This document shows positions 26,330 through 35,140 of a DNA stretch of 64,000 bases, in pieces. The notes under the pieces are model-generated. The model was not told the DNA's origin, did no database searches, and saw only the letters and a program-made list of their open reading frames with translations. The translations under genes and the position numbers were made by a program. The stretch comes from Pseudophaeobacter sp. EL27 (GTDB lineage: Bacteria; Pseudomonadota; Alphaproteobacteria; Rhodobacterales; Rhodobacteraceae), in assembly GCF_900313025.1 (NCBI RefSeq), contig NZ_OMPQ01000005.1, positions 1 to 64,000 on the forward strand, given 5' to 3'. Positions within the stretch are counted from its first letter, which is position 1. Each line of letters starts with the position of its first letter.

Positions 26330-26504
26330 ACGTTTAGAACCTTGCTTTCTTGCCCTTAGGCGCAGTTGGCGGATGCACCAAAGCTGCAAGTCAGATAGAT
26401 AATAGCAAATGAATGAGGCAAGAGCGCGCCAGACCCGCGCTCTGCCCTCAAAGCCAGACAGTCAAAGCCCCCTTCCGGGCGACCATCAAAGGAGCAACTC
26501 CCGC

Positions 26505-27572
26505 GTGTCCATTACCCGAGAATCCGTCCTCGCGGCCCTAAAAAGCATTTCCGATCCTGTCAGCGGCCAGGACATTGTCGCTGCAGGGCTCACACGGGGC
26601 CTTACCGTTGACGGTGGCAGCGTGTTGTTTGTTCTGGAGATCGACCCCAACAAATCTGACCTCTACACCCCTATCCGGGATCAGGCGGAGGCCCTTGTCA
26701 AAGACCTCGAAGGCGCGGAAAAAGTCTCGGTGATGCTCACCGGGCATTCCGCCAAGGCGCCGCCCCCCGATTTGAAACCTTCAAAACCCGCACCAGCCCA
26801 GGGGCCACAGAAAATTCCTGGCGTTGATCGCATTCTTGCTGTTGCCTCGGGCAAGGGCGGCGTCGGCAAATCAACCGTCTCTGCCAACCTCGCCTGCGCG
26901 CTGGCGGCCCAGGGACGGCGTGTCGGGTTGTTGGATGCCGATGTCTATGGCCCCTCGCAGCCGCGGATGCTGGGCGTTTCTGGCCGCCCTGCCAGCCCGG
27001 ATGGCAAAACCATCCTGCCGCTGCGCAACCATGGCGTCACCATGATGTCGATTGGGCTGATGACCAATGATGATCAGGCGGTGGTCTGGCGTGGCCCGAT
27101 GCTGATGGGGGCGCTGCAGCAGATGCTGATGCAGGTGCAATGGGGCGCTTTGGACGTGCTGATCGTGGATCTGCCACCGGGCACCGGCGATGTGCAGATG
27201 ACCCTGGCGCAAAAGGCCCAGGTGGATGGTGCGGTTATTGTCTCGACCCCGCAGGATGTGGCGCTGATTGATGCCCGCAAAGGCATCGATATGTTCAACA
27301 AGCTCAACGTGCCAATCCTCGGCATGATCGAGAACATGTCGACCCATATCTGCTCCAACTGCGGCCATGAGGAGCATGTCTTTGGCCATGGCGGTGTTGC
27401 GGCTGAGGCAGCCAAGCTCAACGTGCCTTTGCTGGCCGAGATCCCGCTGCATCTGGATGTGCGGCTGGCGGCAGACAGCGGCGCGCCCATCGTGGCTGCC
27501 AAACCTGACAGTGCCCAGGCACAGGCCTTTTTCGATGTCGCCAAGACCCTGGTGGACCGAGGCGCCGCATGA
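26505..27572 (+). CDS. mrp: Mrp/ApbC family iron-sulfur carrier ATPase
   Basis: A 355-residue P-loop ATPase. The start is GTG 26505, with AAGGAGC upstream; an earlier ATG adds 32 residues of unlikely sequence. Residues 1-80 are a DUF59/MIP18-like domain, 116-123 are GKGGVGKS, and C283/C286 form the CxxC (CSNC) that holds a bridging [4Fe-4S] cluster. Mrp proteins transfer clusters to apoproteins. Located after the polyferredoxin gene, it may serve the many clusters of formate dehydrogenase, or it may be the general housekeeping copy. Overlaps the next gene by four bases. Confidence 0.9.
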   Translation: MSITRESVLAALKSISDPVSGQDIVAAGLTRGLTVDGGSVLFVLEIDPNKSDLYTPIRDQAEALVKDLEGAEKVSVMLTGHSAKAPPPDLKPSKPAPAQGPQKIPGVDRILAVASGKGGVGKSTVSANLACALAAQGRRVGLLDADVYGPSQPRMLGVSGRPASPDGKTILPLRNHGVTMMSIGLMTNDDQAVVWRGPMLMGALQQMLMQVQWGALDVLIVDLPPGTGDVQMTLAQKAQVDGAVIVSTPQDVALIDARKGIDMFNKLNVPILGMIENMSTHICSNCGHEEHVFGHGGVAAEAAKLNVPLLAEIPLHLDVRLAADSGAPIVAAKPDSAQAQAFFDVAKTLVDRGAA

Positions 27573-28273
27573 GTGAGCTCTCCTTCCCGCCTCTGATGTC
27601 TGGCCTTGCCGTGACCGGGCAGGAAGACCCGTTCGAGGCTGCCTGTCAGCGGGCGGTCTTGGGCTGTGACGCTGGATTGGTGACCTACAATTTGGGTGCG
27701 GATCAGTTGCGTGCCGCCCTGGTCTTTGCACCAGAGGTCCCCCTGCACAAGGCCATGGCAATGTTGCCCACCTGCGGGATCGGATTGCAAAATGCCCTGG
27801 GGGCGCTGGCGCCACCGGAAGTCGCGGTGCATCTGGAATGGGGCGGTGGCTTGCGCATCAACGGCGGGCGTTGCGGCCGGTTGCGCATCGCGGCCAGCTC
27901 CACAGACCCCGAGGTCACACCGGACTGGCTGGTGGTCGGGCTGGAGCTGCCCCTTTGGCCCGCCAGTGAAGACAGCGGCGAGACCCCAGACCAAACCGCG
28001 CTTTATGCCGAAGGCTGCGCTGAGGTGAAGGCGCCAGCTCTGCTTGAGAGCTGGGCGCGCCACGCGCTGCACTGGATTTCGCGCTGGGAACAAGACGGGC
28101 TGGAACCCCTGCATGCCGAATGGCGCGGTCTTGCCCATGGGATCGGCGAAGAGGGACAATGGCAGGACGCCACAGGTACCTTCCTCGGTGTCGACGAAGA
28201 TTTTGGCATGCTTTTGCGTGACGCAGAGCGCACCCGGCTCATCCCTTTGACCACATTATTGGAGACCTCATGA
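27569..28273 (+). CDS. Biotin/lipoate ligase-like protein lacking the catalytic lysines
   Basis: A 234-residue protein of the biotin/lipoate A/B ligase fold with a C-terminal DUF4444-like segment (WEQDGLEPLHAEWRGLAH). By eye, HLEWGGGLRINGGRCGRL (88-105) aligns with the BirA core KWPNDLYLQDRKLAG; the two BirA lysines fall at E90 and C102 here. The enzyme is therefore unlikely to activate biotin in the usual way. The ATG overlaps the mrp stop, and its own stop overlaps the next gene. A role in cofactor or cluster handling is guessed from the context only. Confidence 0.7.
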   Translation: MSELSFPPLMSGLAVTGQEDPFEAACQRAVLGCDAGLVTYNLGADQLRAALVFAPEVPLHKAMAMLPTCGIGLQNALGALAPPEVAVHLEWGGGLRINGGRCGRLRIAASSTDPEVTPDWLVVGLELPLWPASEDSGETPDQTALYAEGCAEVKAPALLESWARHALHWISRWEQDGLEPLHAEWRGLAHGIGEEGQWQDATGTFLGVDEDFGMLLRDAERTRLIPLTTLLETS

Positions 28274-28752
28274 TGTATCTCGCCCGCGCCATCCATTTCG
28301 ACGAGAGCGATCAGAATGTCTTTGCCAATCCGGCCCGCACCGGGGAATGGTGTATTTCCGGCGGCTTTGAATTTTCCAACTGGGTTGAAGGCGACCTCAC
28401 CGGAAAGCAACGTCAGGCTTTTGCAAATGGTTGGTTGGGGTTAGAGACATCCGGTCGAGTGACCTTTGTTGCAGTTACACAGATTGAGCAGGGGGAGTTG
28501 GATCAATTGCTTGAGCTTCTGGCGCAGCATTTTGTATCCTTCTACGGCGCTCCGGATCTTGCCAGTGCACGCCCTGTTGCCCTTGAGGAACTGCAGCAAA
28601 TGCAGGACCTCTGCGGCGAAAACCCACCCAACACCCTGCTCACTGTAGCCAGAGAACTCAATGGCGCCGGTGTCAGAGAAAACTATCGCAGCATTGAGCC
28701 GCAGTCGGCTGGACTGGAGCAATTCGCCCTTCACGTCAGCCCCGAAGACTAA
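28270..28752 (+). CDS. DUF6505 family protein
   Basis: A 160-residue soluble protein beginning YLARAIHFDESDQNVF with the block RTGEWCISGGFEFSNW, which I recall as the DUF6505 family of Rhodobacteraceae. No catalytic motif is recognisable. It overlaps the ligase-like gene by four bases, so both are co-translated. It ends the plus-strand arm of the formate dehydrogenase region. Confidence 0.7.
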   Translation: MMYLARAIHFDESDQNVFANPARTGEWCISGGFEFSNWVEGDLTGKQRQAFANGWLGLETSGRVTFVAVTQIEQGELDQLLELLAQHFVSFYGAPDLASARPVALEELQQMQDLCGENPPNTLLTVARELNGAGVRENYRSIEPQSAGLEQFALHVSPED

Positions 28753-29123
28753 CCTTATCTGGCAAGCGAACTCTCCCGCCCGTCGGTAGATCCCTACGGG
28801 CTCCCCTCCCGTTGGGCCCAGCGCCGCTAACGCGGCGCAGGGCCACTTTCTGGAAGAGACAGGTCAAGGGCCGCAAAGCGGCCCTGCCGTCAGGCAGGGT
28901 TTACCCTTGAGGTGTCTTTGGCCCAATAAAATATCATGGTCCTTGCGGGGCAAACCTGCCCCTTCAAGGGCCTCTCAGCAGATCTTCCTTCTTGCGCCGC
29001 GCAGCGGCGCCACCCCCAACACCGCCAAGGTCTTATTGGCAAAGCCAATTGCACCTGCGGGGGCGGGAGCCTCCCCTTTGCATGAACTTGCGTTATCGGA
29101 AGCAGCCAGCGCACCGGCTTCAC
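28753..29123. other. Gene-free region with at least four GC-rich stem-loops between convergent genes
   Basis: Stems: GCGCCGC/GCGGCGC at 28821-28838; GGGCCGC/GCGGCCC at 28868-28884; CCCTGCC/GGCAGGG at 28882-28899; and the same GCGCCGC/GCGGCGC stem again at 28994-29010. A fifth, ATTGGC/GCCAAT, lies at 29036-29050. The second and third stems share bases 28882-28884 and cannot form together. No believable gene is present. The array probably ends transcripts from both sides. Confidence 0.6.
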
Positions 29124-29753
29124 TCAGGCATATTTCTCCAAAAACGCCTCAGCCGTGAGGCTGCGAAAATCCGGCAGGCAGGCGCGCAGGCGGGCGTGGT
29201 CCCAATCCCACCAGGCCAGCTCTATCATCTGCTCTGCCACCAGTGCCTTATAGCGGCGGCGGATTAGTTGAGCGGTATTGCCGCCAACAATTGTATAGGG
29301 CGCCACATCCTTGGTCACCACCGTACCCGAGGCCACAACAGCCCCATGGCCAATGGTCACCTCCGGCTTGATCAGCGCTCCGTGACCAATCCAGGTGTCA
29401 TGGCCAATGTGCGCCCGGCGACTGGCCCGATGGGCAAACCACTCCGCATCATCCGGGACATCATCCCAGTACAGAGCCGAGCGATAGTGGAAATGATGTA
29501 GTGAGGCCTTCTCCATCGGGTGGTCCGTCGCCCCAATGCGCGTTGCACTGGCGATATTGGAGAACTTCCCCACCTGAGCATTGGCAATGTCGCTGTTGCG
29601 GTCACAGTAAGAGTAGTCGCCAAAATGGCTATTGGCCACGCGGCTGCCTGCACCAATCTCCACATAGGCACCAAAACTACTGTCGCTGATCTGACAATCG
29701 GGGTGAAAAAACGGGGTCTCTGGGGATAGTTTGGCCAAGGGGTTTCTTTCCAA
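29124..29753 (-). CDS. Hexapeptide-repeat acyltransferase of phosphonate loci
   Basis: A 209-residue left-handed beta-helix protein. The hexapeptide pattern runs through IGAGSRVANSHFGDYSY, IGHDTWIGHGALIKPEV and IGHGAVVASGTVVT, ending with an R-R-R-Y and a C-terminal helix. H81 (DHP, near TDHPMEKASLHHF) is the likely catalytic histidine. It matches the family of phosphonate-metabolism acyltransferases (chloramphenicol acetyltransferase-like) often placed with phn genes. Its substrate is unknown. It follows the PhnE gene by 62 bp on the same strand. Confidence 0.8.
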   Translation of the reverse strand: MERNPLAKLSPETPFFHPDCQISDSSFGAYVEIGAGSRVANSHFGDYSYCDRNSDIANAQVGKFSNIASATRIGATDHPMEKASLHHFHYRSALYWDDVPDDAEWFAHRASRRAHIGHDTWIGHGALIKPEVTIGHGAVVASGTVVTKDVAPYTIVGGNTAQLIRRRYKALVAEQMIELAWWDWDHARLRACLPDFRSLTAEAFLEKYA

Positions 29754-29815
29754 TGTCTACCCCAGCCATTCATCTGGAATGACTGGGGGCGTAGTTCAAT
29801 TTAAGGCTTGAGATT

Positions 29816-31195
29816 TCAGGGCAGCAGGAAGGCCTTGCCATCCGCGCGGGCTTTGCGCTTGGACGTGCCAGTTTCCCCCTTGATCAGGCGGCGGCGCAGC
29901 CAGCCGGAGAGCCAATCCATCATCATCACCATCAGGATGATCAACACGATGTAATAGGCCACCTCTTCCCAGTCCTTCTGGGTGATGATCGCTTGGGTCA
30001 GCAGCAGGCCAATGCCGCCACCGGTGATGGCCCCGATGATGGTGGCCGACCGGGTGTTGGATTCCAGGAAGTACAAGAGCTGGCTCAGCAGCACCGGCGT
30101 GATCTGCGGGATCACCCCAAAGCGGTAGCGCTGTGCCGGTTTTGCCCCGGTTGAAGAAATACCCTCGATCTGCTTCTCATCGACGTTTTCCAAGGCCTCC
30201 GAGAAGATCTTGCCGAAGGTGCCGGTATCCGTGACCAGAATGGCCAGGGCTCCGGTCAAGGGGCCTGGGCCAAAGGCCCGTGCCAGAACCACTGTCCAGA
30301 TCAGCGAGTCCACGCCGCGCAGGAAGTCAAAGAAGCGGCGCACGATAAACCGCAGCGGCCCAAAGGGAGAGAAGTTGCGCGCCGCAATGAAGGCCAGTGG
30401 CAGGGCAAAGATACCCGCACCGATGGTGCCGAGGAAAGCCATCAACAGCGTCTCGGCAATGGCCCAGGCGACATCCTGATGACGCCACATCTTGTTGTTC
30501 CAAAAATCATGGAAGATTGCCCCGGCCTCACCCGTTGCGGCGCGTGTCATCACCTCGCCAAAGCCCATGCCGTGATAGGGGCTGTCGAGGGTAAAGAAGA
30601 ACAGCTCCCAGCCGGTGAAATACCGGAACACTTCCGCACGGTTGCGGGTCACGGTCAGGCGTCCGGCCTCGGTTTTGATCGCCAGACGGTTTTTGGAGAT
30701 GCTGATCCAGTCTGGCACCTCACCTGCGGGCAATTCCGCCTGCACGCCCTTGGCCCGCGTTGGTGTCGCGCGCACCATGCCATAGCCGGGGATGTCATAT
30801 TCGATGCTCTCAGCGCCAAAGCGCACCAGATGACCGTTCTCTAGATCAATCACGGTATCGCTTGCAGCGGTGTCACCCAGAGTGACCCAGGCGGGGCTTT
30901 CCCCTTCTGGGTAGGTGCCTTTGCGTTCACCCTCAATGGCGACCGAAACAGAGGCATCGCGGTTGTCACGGGTCACATGGGTCTTGTAGCTATAGGTGTC
31001 ACTCACCAGGGTCTGCGCGTTCTGCCAGCTGACCCGCTGCCAGAGACCCGGCATATCAAAGGCAAAGAACACGTAGGTCATATAGGCCAGGATCAGGGCT
31101 GGCAGGGCAAAGCCCATCAGCTTCTTCTTGAAGAACAGGCGGTCCATGTCCTGCTTCAGGCTGGCGGGAGTCAATTCGGCCTCTAGAATGGTCAT
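29816..31195 (-). CDS. phnE: Phosphonate ABC transporter permease, long form
   Basis: A 459-residue membrane permease. A first span near residues 30-50 is followed by an extracytoplasmic domain of about 170 residues, then the six-span PhnE core starting near 240 (ALPLAFIAARNFSPFG, ALVTDTGTFGKIFSEALENVD, the EAA loop). The single-domain PhnE is about 270 residues, so this one carries an insert. It pairs with the other PhnE as a heterodimer. Its start overlaps the upstream phnE by four bases. Confidence 0.9.
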   Translation of the reverse strand: MTILEAELTPASLKQDMDRLFFKKKLMGFALPALILAYMTYVFFAFDMPGLWQRVSWQNAQTLVSDTYSYKTHVTRDNRDASVSVAIEGERKGTYPEGESPAWVTLGDTAASDTVIDLENGHLVRFGAESIEYDIPGYGMVRATPTRAKGVQAELPAGEVPDWISISKNRLAIKTEAGRLTVTRNRAEVFRYFTGWELFFFTLDSPYHGMGFGEVMTRAATGEAGAIFHDFWNNKMWRHQDVAWAIAETLLMAFLGTIGAGIFALPLAFIAARNFSPFGPLRFIVRRFFDFLRGVDSLIWTVVLARAFGPGPLTGALAILVTDTGTFGKIFSEALENVDEKQIEGISSTGAKPAQRYRFGVIPQITPVLLSQLLYFLESNTRSATIIGAITGGGIGLLLTQAIITQKDWEEVAYYIVLIILMVMMMDWLSGWLRRRLIKGETGTSKRKARADGKAFLLP

Positions 31196-32061
31196 GCTTT
31201 GGCTCCATTGATCAAACGGTCACGCATGCCGCTCGAGATCTGATCGACCACGACGATGGTGACAAATAGCAAAAGGAAGATGGCGGCGGCCTCGTCATAG
31301 CGCCCCTGCCCCCAGGACATGGCGTTTTTCAGCTCGTAGCCGATGCCGCCAGCACCCACAAAGCCGAGGATGGCGGAGGCGCGGATGTTGATTTCAAAAC
31401 GCAACAGGGCATAGCTCACATAGTTGGGGCCCACCTGCGGGATGACACCCAGCCACATGCGCTGGCCCCAGCTGCCGCCCACGGATTCGAGCCCTTCAAC
31501 GGGTTTCAGCGAGGCATTTTCATTCACTTCGGAAAACAGCTTGCCCAGCGCGCCAGCCGTGTGGATGGCGATGGCGATCATGGCCGGCACCGGTCCACCG
31601 CCCAGCAGAAAGATCAGCACCAGGGCAATGACAATCTCTGGAATGGCCCGGCAGATATCCATGATACGGCGAAACAGCGGGATTAGACGCGGCCAGGGCG
31701 CCATGCCGCGGGTCGACAAGAGCGACAGCAGGGTGCCAAAAACCAGCCCCACCAGGGTCGAGGCCGCTGCAATGTTCAACGTCTCAACCAGAGCGGGAAA
31801 GAAATTGACCAGATGGCCAGGCAGCTCAGTGAGTTTCTCGCTGGCTTCCGCCAGAACCTCACTCGGGTAGTCAAAGACATGGGTGATGCCATCGTAGAAC
31901 GAGCCCGCATTGCGGCCATCGGCGGTTCGGAACCCCGCCATCATCAATGCGACAAACACCACCAAAATTATGCCACCATAAAGACGCTTGCGTCGGGTCA
32001 TCTCGCCATATTGGGCGCGAATATCCGCCGTTGTTAGGGGCGCTGCGGTCAGATCTGCCAT
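31192..32061 (-). CDS. phnE: Phosphonate ABC transporter permease
   Basis: A 289-residue permease with six hydrophobic segments and the EAA signature GALGKLFSEVNENA. It is the shorter of two PhnE proteins encoded here. The pair would form the membrane channel for a phosphonate taken up by PhnD and energised by PhnC. It follows phnD by 117 bp and overlaps the long phnE by four bases. Confidence 0.92.
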   Translation of the reverse strand: MADLTAAPLTTADIRAQYGEMTRRKRLYGGIILVVFVALMMAGFRTADGRNAGSFYDGITHVFDYPSEVLAEASEKLTELPGHLVNFFPALVETLNIAAASTLVGLVFGTLLSLLSTRGMAPWPRLIPLFRRIMDICRAIPEIVIALVLIFLLGGGPVPAMIAIAIHTAGALGKLFSEVNENASLKPVEGLESVGGSWGQRMWLGVIPQVGPNYVSYALLRFEINIRASAILGFVGAGGIGYELKNAMSWGQGRYDEAAAIFLLLFVTIVVVDQISSGMRDRLINGAKA

Positions 32062-32178
32062 CTTTGCCGTCCTGAATTGGGAATGTGCGATCCCAGCCCT
32101 TTAGGGGGTGGGTTTTCACTGGGAAACGGGGTCCGGACACTGCTGCCCGGACCCCGCAGAAAGAGCCGCGTGAGAGTC

Positions 32179-33081
32179 TTAGTTGGACTTCAGCTGACGG
32201 GCTTCGATGATTGCCTGATAGGCATCATGGCCGATTGGCATAACGCCTTTGGCCTCACCGGAGAGCACACCATAGGCACATTCCGGGTCCATTGCAGGCA
32301 GCGAGGCCATCAGAGCGGTGAACTTGACTTTGACGTCTTCTGGCAGGTCTTTGCGCAGAACGATGGGGCCTTCTGGGATCGGCTTGGACTGCCAGATCTG
32401 CACCAGGTCATTCATGTCAACCAGGCCAGCATCTACAGCACGACGCAGGGCGCCGGAGTTGTAGCCATCTTCCCAGTTGCCCAGACCGTCGGCCCAGGTC
32501 ACGCCGCCATCAAAGTCGCCGTTGTTGACGCCAACGATGGTCTGCTCGTGACCGCCGGAGAATTTGACTTCGCCAAAGTAGTCACCCGAGGTCATGGTGG
32601 AGCCGGTGATTTCAGGGATCTCGATCGACGGGATCAAAAAGCCAGAGGTCGAGTTAGGATCGCCAAAGCCAAAGACCTTACCCTGCATGTCTTCCAGCGA
32701 GGTGATGCCGCTGTCGGCGCGGGCAAAGCCGACCGAGTAGTAGCCGTAGCCGCCGTCAACGTTGACTTTAACCAGGATCGGCTCAACTGCCTCCGGGTCG
32801 GACAGGTAGGTTTTTGCGTAGCCGGAAGCCCCCAGCCATGCCATGTCGAGCGTGCCGCCCAGCAGACCCTGGATAACGCCGTTGTAATCGGCAGGGGCGA
32901 ACAGCTTGGTTTCAACACCCAGCAGCTCCTCGGTTTTTTCGCGCAGGCATTCGTTGTTGTTCAGACGGTCCTGAGCGTTTTCGCCGCCCAAGAGACCAAT
33001 GCGGAACTGGGTGATTTCTTCGGCCATGACGGGTGTGGTCAGGGCAGTCGAGGCCAGTGCGGCCAGCAGCAGTTTTTTCAT
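32179..33081 (-). CDS. phnD: Phosphonate ABC transporter binding protein
   Basis: A 300-residue periplasmic binding protein. The ATG at 33081 follows CCGGAG at a spacing of seven and starts MKKLLLAALASTALTTPVMA, a Sec signal; an upstream frame is longer but has no site and no signal. PhnD features are GGENAQDRL near the mature N-terminus, TFGDPNSTSG-like FGDPNSTSGF and the W-A-D-G pocket. It captures phosphonates such as 2-aminoethylphosphonate. Located between phnC and phnE in one operon. Confidence 0.92.
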   Translation of the reverse strand: MKKLLLAALASTALTTPVMAEEITQFRIGLLGGENAQDRLNNNECLREKTEELLGVETKLFAPADYNGVIQGLLGGTLDMAWLGASGYAKTYLSDPEAVEPILVKVNVDGGYGYYSVGFARADSGITSLEDMQGKVFGFGDPNSTSGFLIPSIEIPEITGSTMTSGDYFGEVKFSGGHEQTIVGVNNGDFDGGVTWADGLGNWEDGYNSGALRRAVDAGLVDMNDLVQIWQSKPIPEGPIVLRKDLPEDVKVKFTALMASLPAMDPECAYGVLSGEAKGVMPIGHDAYQAIIEARQLKSN

Positions 33082-33151
33082 CTTTTTTCTCCGGTTAAGT
33101 TTTCCCGCTCCCCCATCGGGCACGGGTGATGAAATTGGATTGTTTGGGTGT

Positions 33152-33964
33152 TCAGGCTTCTGCCATCTCGGCCCGGATGGTGGCATCCAGGGTTTCGATC
33201 TCGGTCGAGGTTGCCGCTTCCGAGAAGCTTGCATCGGCGCCGTAGATCTCGCGGGCAACGCCAGTTGTCAGCTGTTCGGGCAGCCCATCAAAGACGATGC
33301 GCCCATCGCGCATGCCGACAACCCGGTCGCAATAGCGGCGCGCGGTATCCAGCGTGTGCAGGTTGGCAATCACGGTGCGCCCGTCTTCTTCATAGATGCG
33401 GCGCAGGGCCTCCATAACGGTCTGGGCATTCATCGGATCCAGCGAGGCAATCGGCTCATCCGCCAGAATGATCTTTGGGTCCTGCATCAGGGCGCGGGCA
33501 ATGGCGACACGCTGTTGCTGACCACCCGACAGGGCCTCGGCCCGTTTGGCGGCATGTTCGGCGATGCCAAGACGATCGAGAATATCAATGGCCTTGTGGA
33601 TGTCTTCCATCGGGAACAGGTTGAACATGGTGGCAAAGGTGGAGCGCCGGTTGAGCGTCCCGTGCAGCACATTGGAGACCACATCCATACGCGGCACCAG
33701 ATTGAACTGCTGAAAGATCATCGCGCATTCAGACTGCCAGGCGCGTTTGTCTCCGCCCCGCAGACCGGCAATGTCGCGGCCTTCAAATACGATACGGCCT
33801 TCGCTGGCATCGGACAGACGGTTGATCATCCGCAGCAGGGTGGATTTGCCGGCACCAGAACGTCCGATCACCCCGATCATGCAGGGTTTGTCGATGTCCA
33901 ATGTCGCAGCATCCACCGCGATCTTGTCACCAAAGCGTTTAGTCAATTTGTCGATACGCAGCAC
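33152..33964 (-). CDS. phnC: Phosphonate ABC transporter ATPase
   Basis: A 270-residue ABC ATPase. The GTG at 33964 follows GAGGGA; an earlier ATG at 34009 lacks a site. Walker A is GRSGAGKST, the signature [15 protein letters not shown], and Walker B IILADEP. It energises phosphonate import. It heads the operon phnC-phnD-phnE-phnE-acyltransferase and starts 184 bp from rpe, which is divergent. No C-P lyase genes are in the window. Confidence 0.92.
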   Translation of the reverse strand: MLRIDKLTKRFGDKIAVDAATLDIDKPCMIGVIGRSGAGKSTLLRMINRLSDASEGRIVFEGRDIAGLRGGDKRAWQSECAMIFQQFNLVPRMDVVSNVLHGTLNRRSTFATMFNLFPMEDIHKAIDILDRLGIAEHAAKRAEALSGGQQQRVAIARALMQDPKIILADEPIASLDPMNAQTVMEALRRIYEEDGRTVIANLHTLDTARRYCDRVVGMRDGRIVFDGLPEQLTTGVAREIYGADASFSEAATSTEIETLDATIRAEMAEA

Positions 33965-34147
33965 AGTCGGTCCCTCTCGTTTCGGGCACTGACTAAGGCG
34001 GGCAATCAAACGATTTGTGTCAGGGGAATGAAGCTTTTGTAAATCTCATTGATTTGACTCGGCAATCTGCCCCTGTGCAGAGCGCCAGCAAGCAGGTATA
34101 TGGCGGCTGAACACTCCTCTTTTGTCCTTCCAAAAGGAATCTGCGCA

Positions 34148-34837
34148 ATGTCCTTTGACCGTAAGATCAAGATTGCCCCTTCCATCCTCTCCGCTGATTT
34201 TGCCAATTTTGGCCAGGAAATTCAGGCCATTGAGGCCCAGGGGGCTGACTGGGTGCATGTGGATGTGATGGATGGCCACTTTGTGCCCAACCTCACCTTT
34301 GGCCCGATGGCGGTCAAAGCTTTCCGCCCGCATGTCAAAACCCTGATGGACGTGCATCTGATGATCTCGCCGGTGGATGCCTATATCGACGCCTACGCCG
34401 ATGCCGGGGCAGATGTGCTGACCGCGCATATCGAGGCAGGCCCGCATATCCACCGCACCCTGCAGGCGATCCGCGCGGCCGGCATGAAGGCTGGCGTCGC
34501 GCTCAACCCAGGCACCCCGGCCGAAGCGGTTGCGCATCTGTTGGACCTCACCGACCTGATCTGTGTGATGACAGTAAACCCCGGATTTGGTGGACAAAAA
34601 TTCATCGACATGACCGCCAAAGTCCGCCAGCTGCGCCAGATGATCGGGGACCGCCCCGTTCATATTGAGATCGACGGTGGTGTGGATCCCAAGACGGCAC
34701 CGCTGGTTGTCGAAGCTGGTGCTGACGTTCTGGTCGCAGGGTCTGCAGTGTTCAAGGGCGGTTCTGTTGCCAACCCCGATGTCTACGGCGAAAACATGCG
34801 CCTCATTCGGGCCGCAGCCGAAGGCCATTGGGCGTAA
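34148..34837 (+). CDS. rpe: Ribulose-phosphate 3-epimerase
   Basis: A 229-residue TIM barrel. Features: HVDVMDGHFVPN, the MTVNPGFGGQ loop, and EIDGGV with the catalytic aspartate. It interconverts ribulose 5-phosphate and xylulose 5-phosphate in the pentose phosphate pathway. The ATG at 34148 has AAGGA nine bases upstream; an earlier ATG adds 16 residues and is unlikely. It has its own terminator at 34893-34918. Confidence 0.95.
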   Translation: MSFDRKIKIAPSILSADFANFGQEIQAIEAQGADWVHVDVMDGHFVPNLTFGPMAVKAFRPHVKTLMDVHLMISPVDAYIDAYADAGADVLTAHIEAGPHIHRTLQAIRAAGMKAGVALNPGTPAEAVAHLLDLTDLICVMTVNPGFGGQKFIDMTAKVRQLRQMIGDRPVHIEIDGGVDPKTAPLVVEAGADVLVAGSAVFKGGSVANPDVYGENMRLIRAAAEGHWA

Positions 34838-34892
34838 TCCACGCGGCCGCAAGCGCCTCCTCCAGCTGATCTATTCACTATACGCAAAATCA

Positions 34893-34918
34893 GAGCGGCC
34901 CTACGGGGTCGCTTTTTT
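34893..34918 (+). terminator. Terminator of rpe
   Basis: AGCGGCCC and GGGGTCGCT form an imperfect stem around TAC, followed by six T. It lies 56 bp after the rpe stop. Confidence 0.8.
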
Positions 34919-35140
34919 GTGCCAGATACCCGTCTCACCAATCCACCACTAACGCAGCCGCCGCGAGACTGCGGAATGAACAGTTGTGGCAAATGCAAAT
35001 CGGTTTTCAGGAAAATTAACCGAATCAAGCCAGTTTGACCCTGTCGTTTTGGGTTTGGCAGTGTTTTGCCCTCTGGTGCGCAACTGCTGAAAGAAGGTTG
35101 TTTCGCTGGCAACGCCCTAGAGAATAGAAGGTTCGTATAG

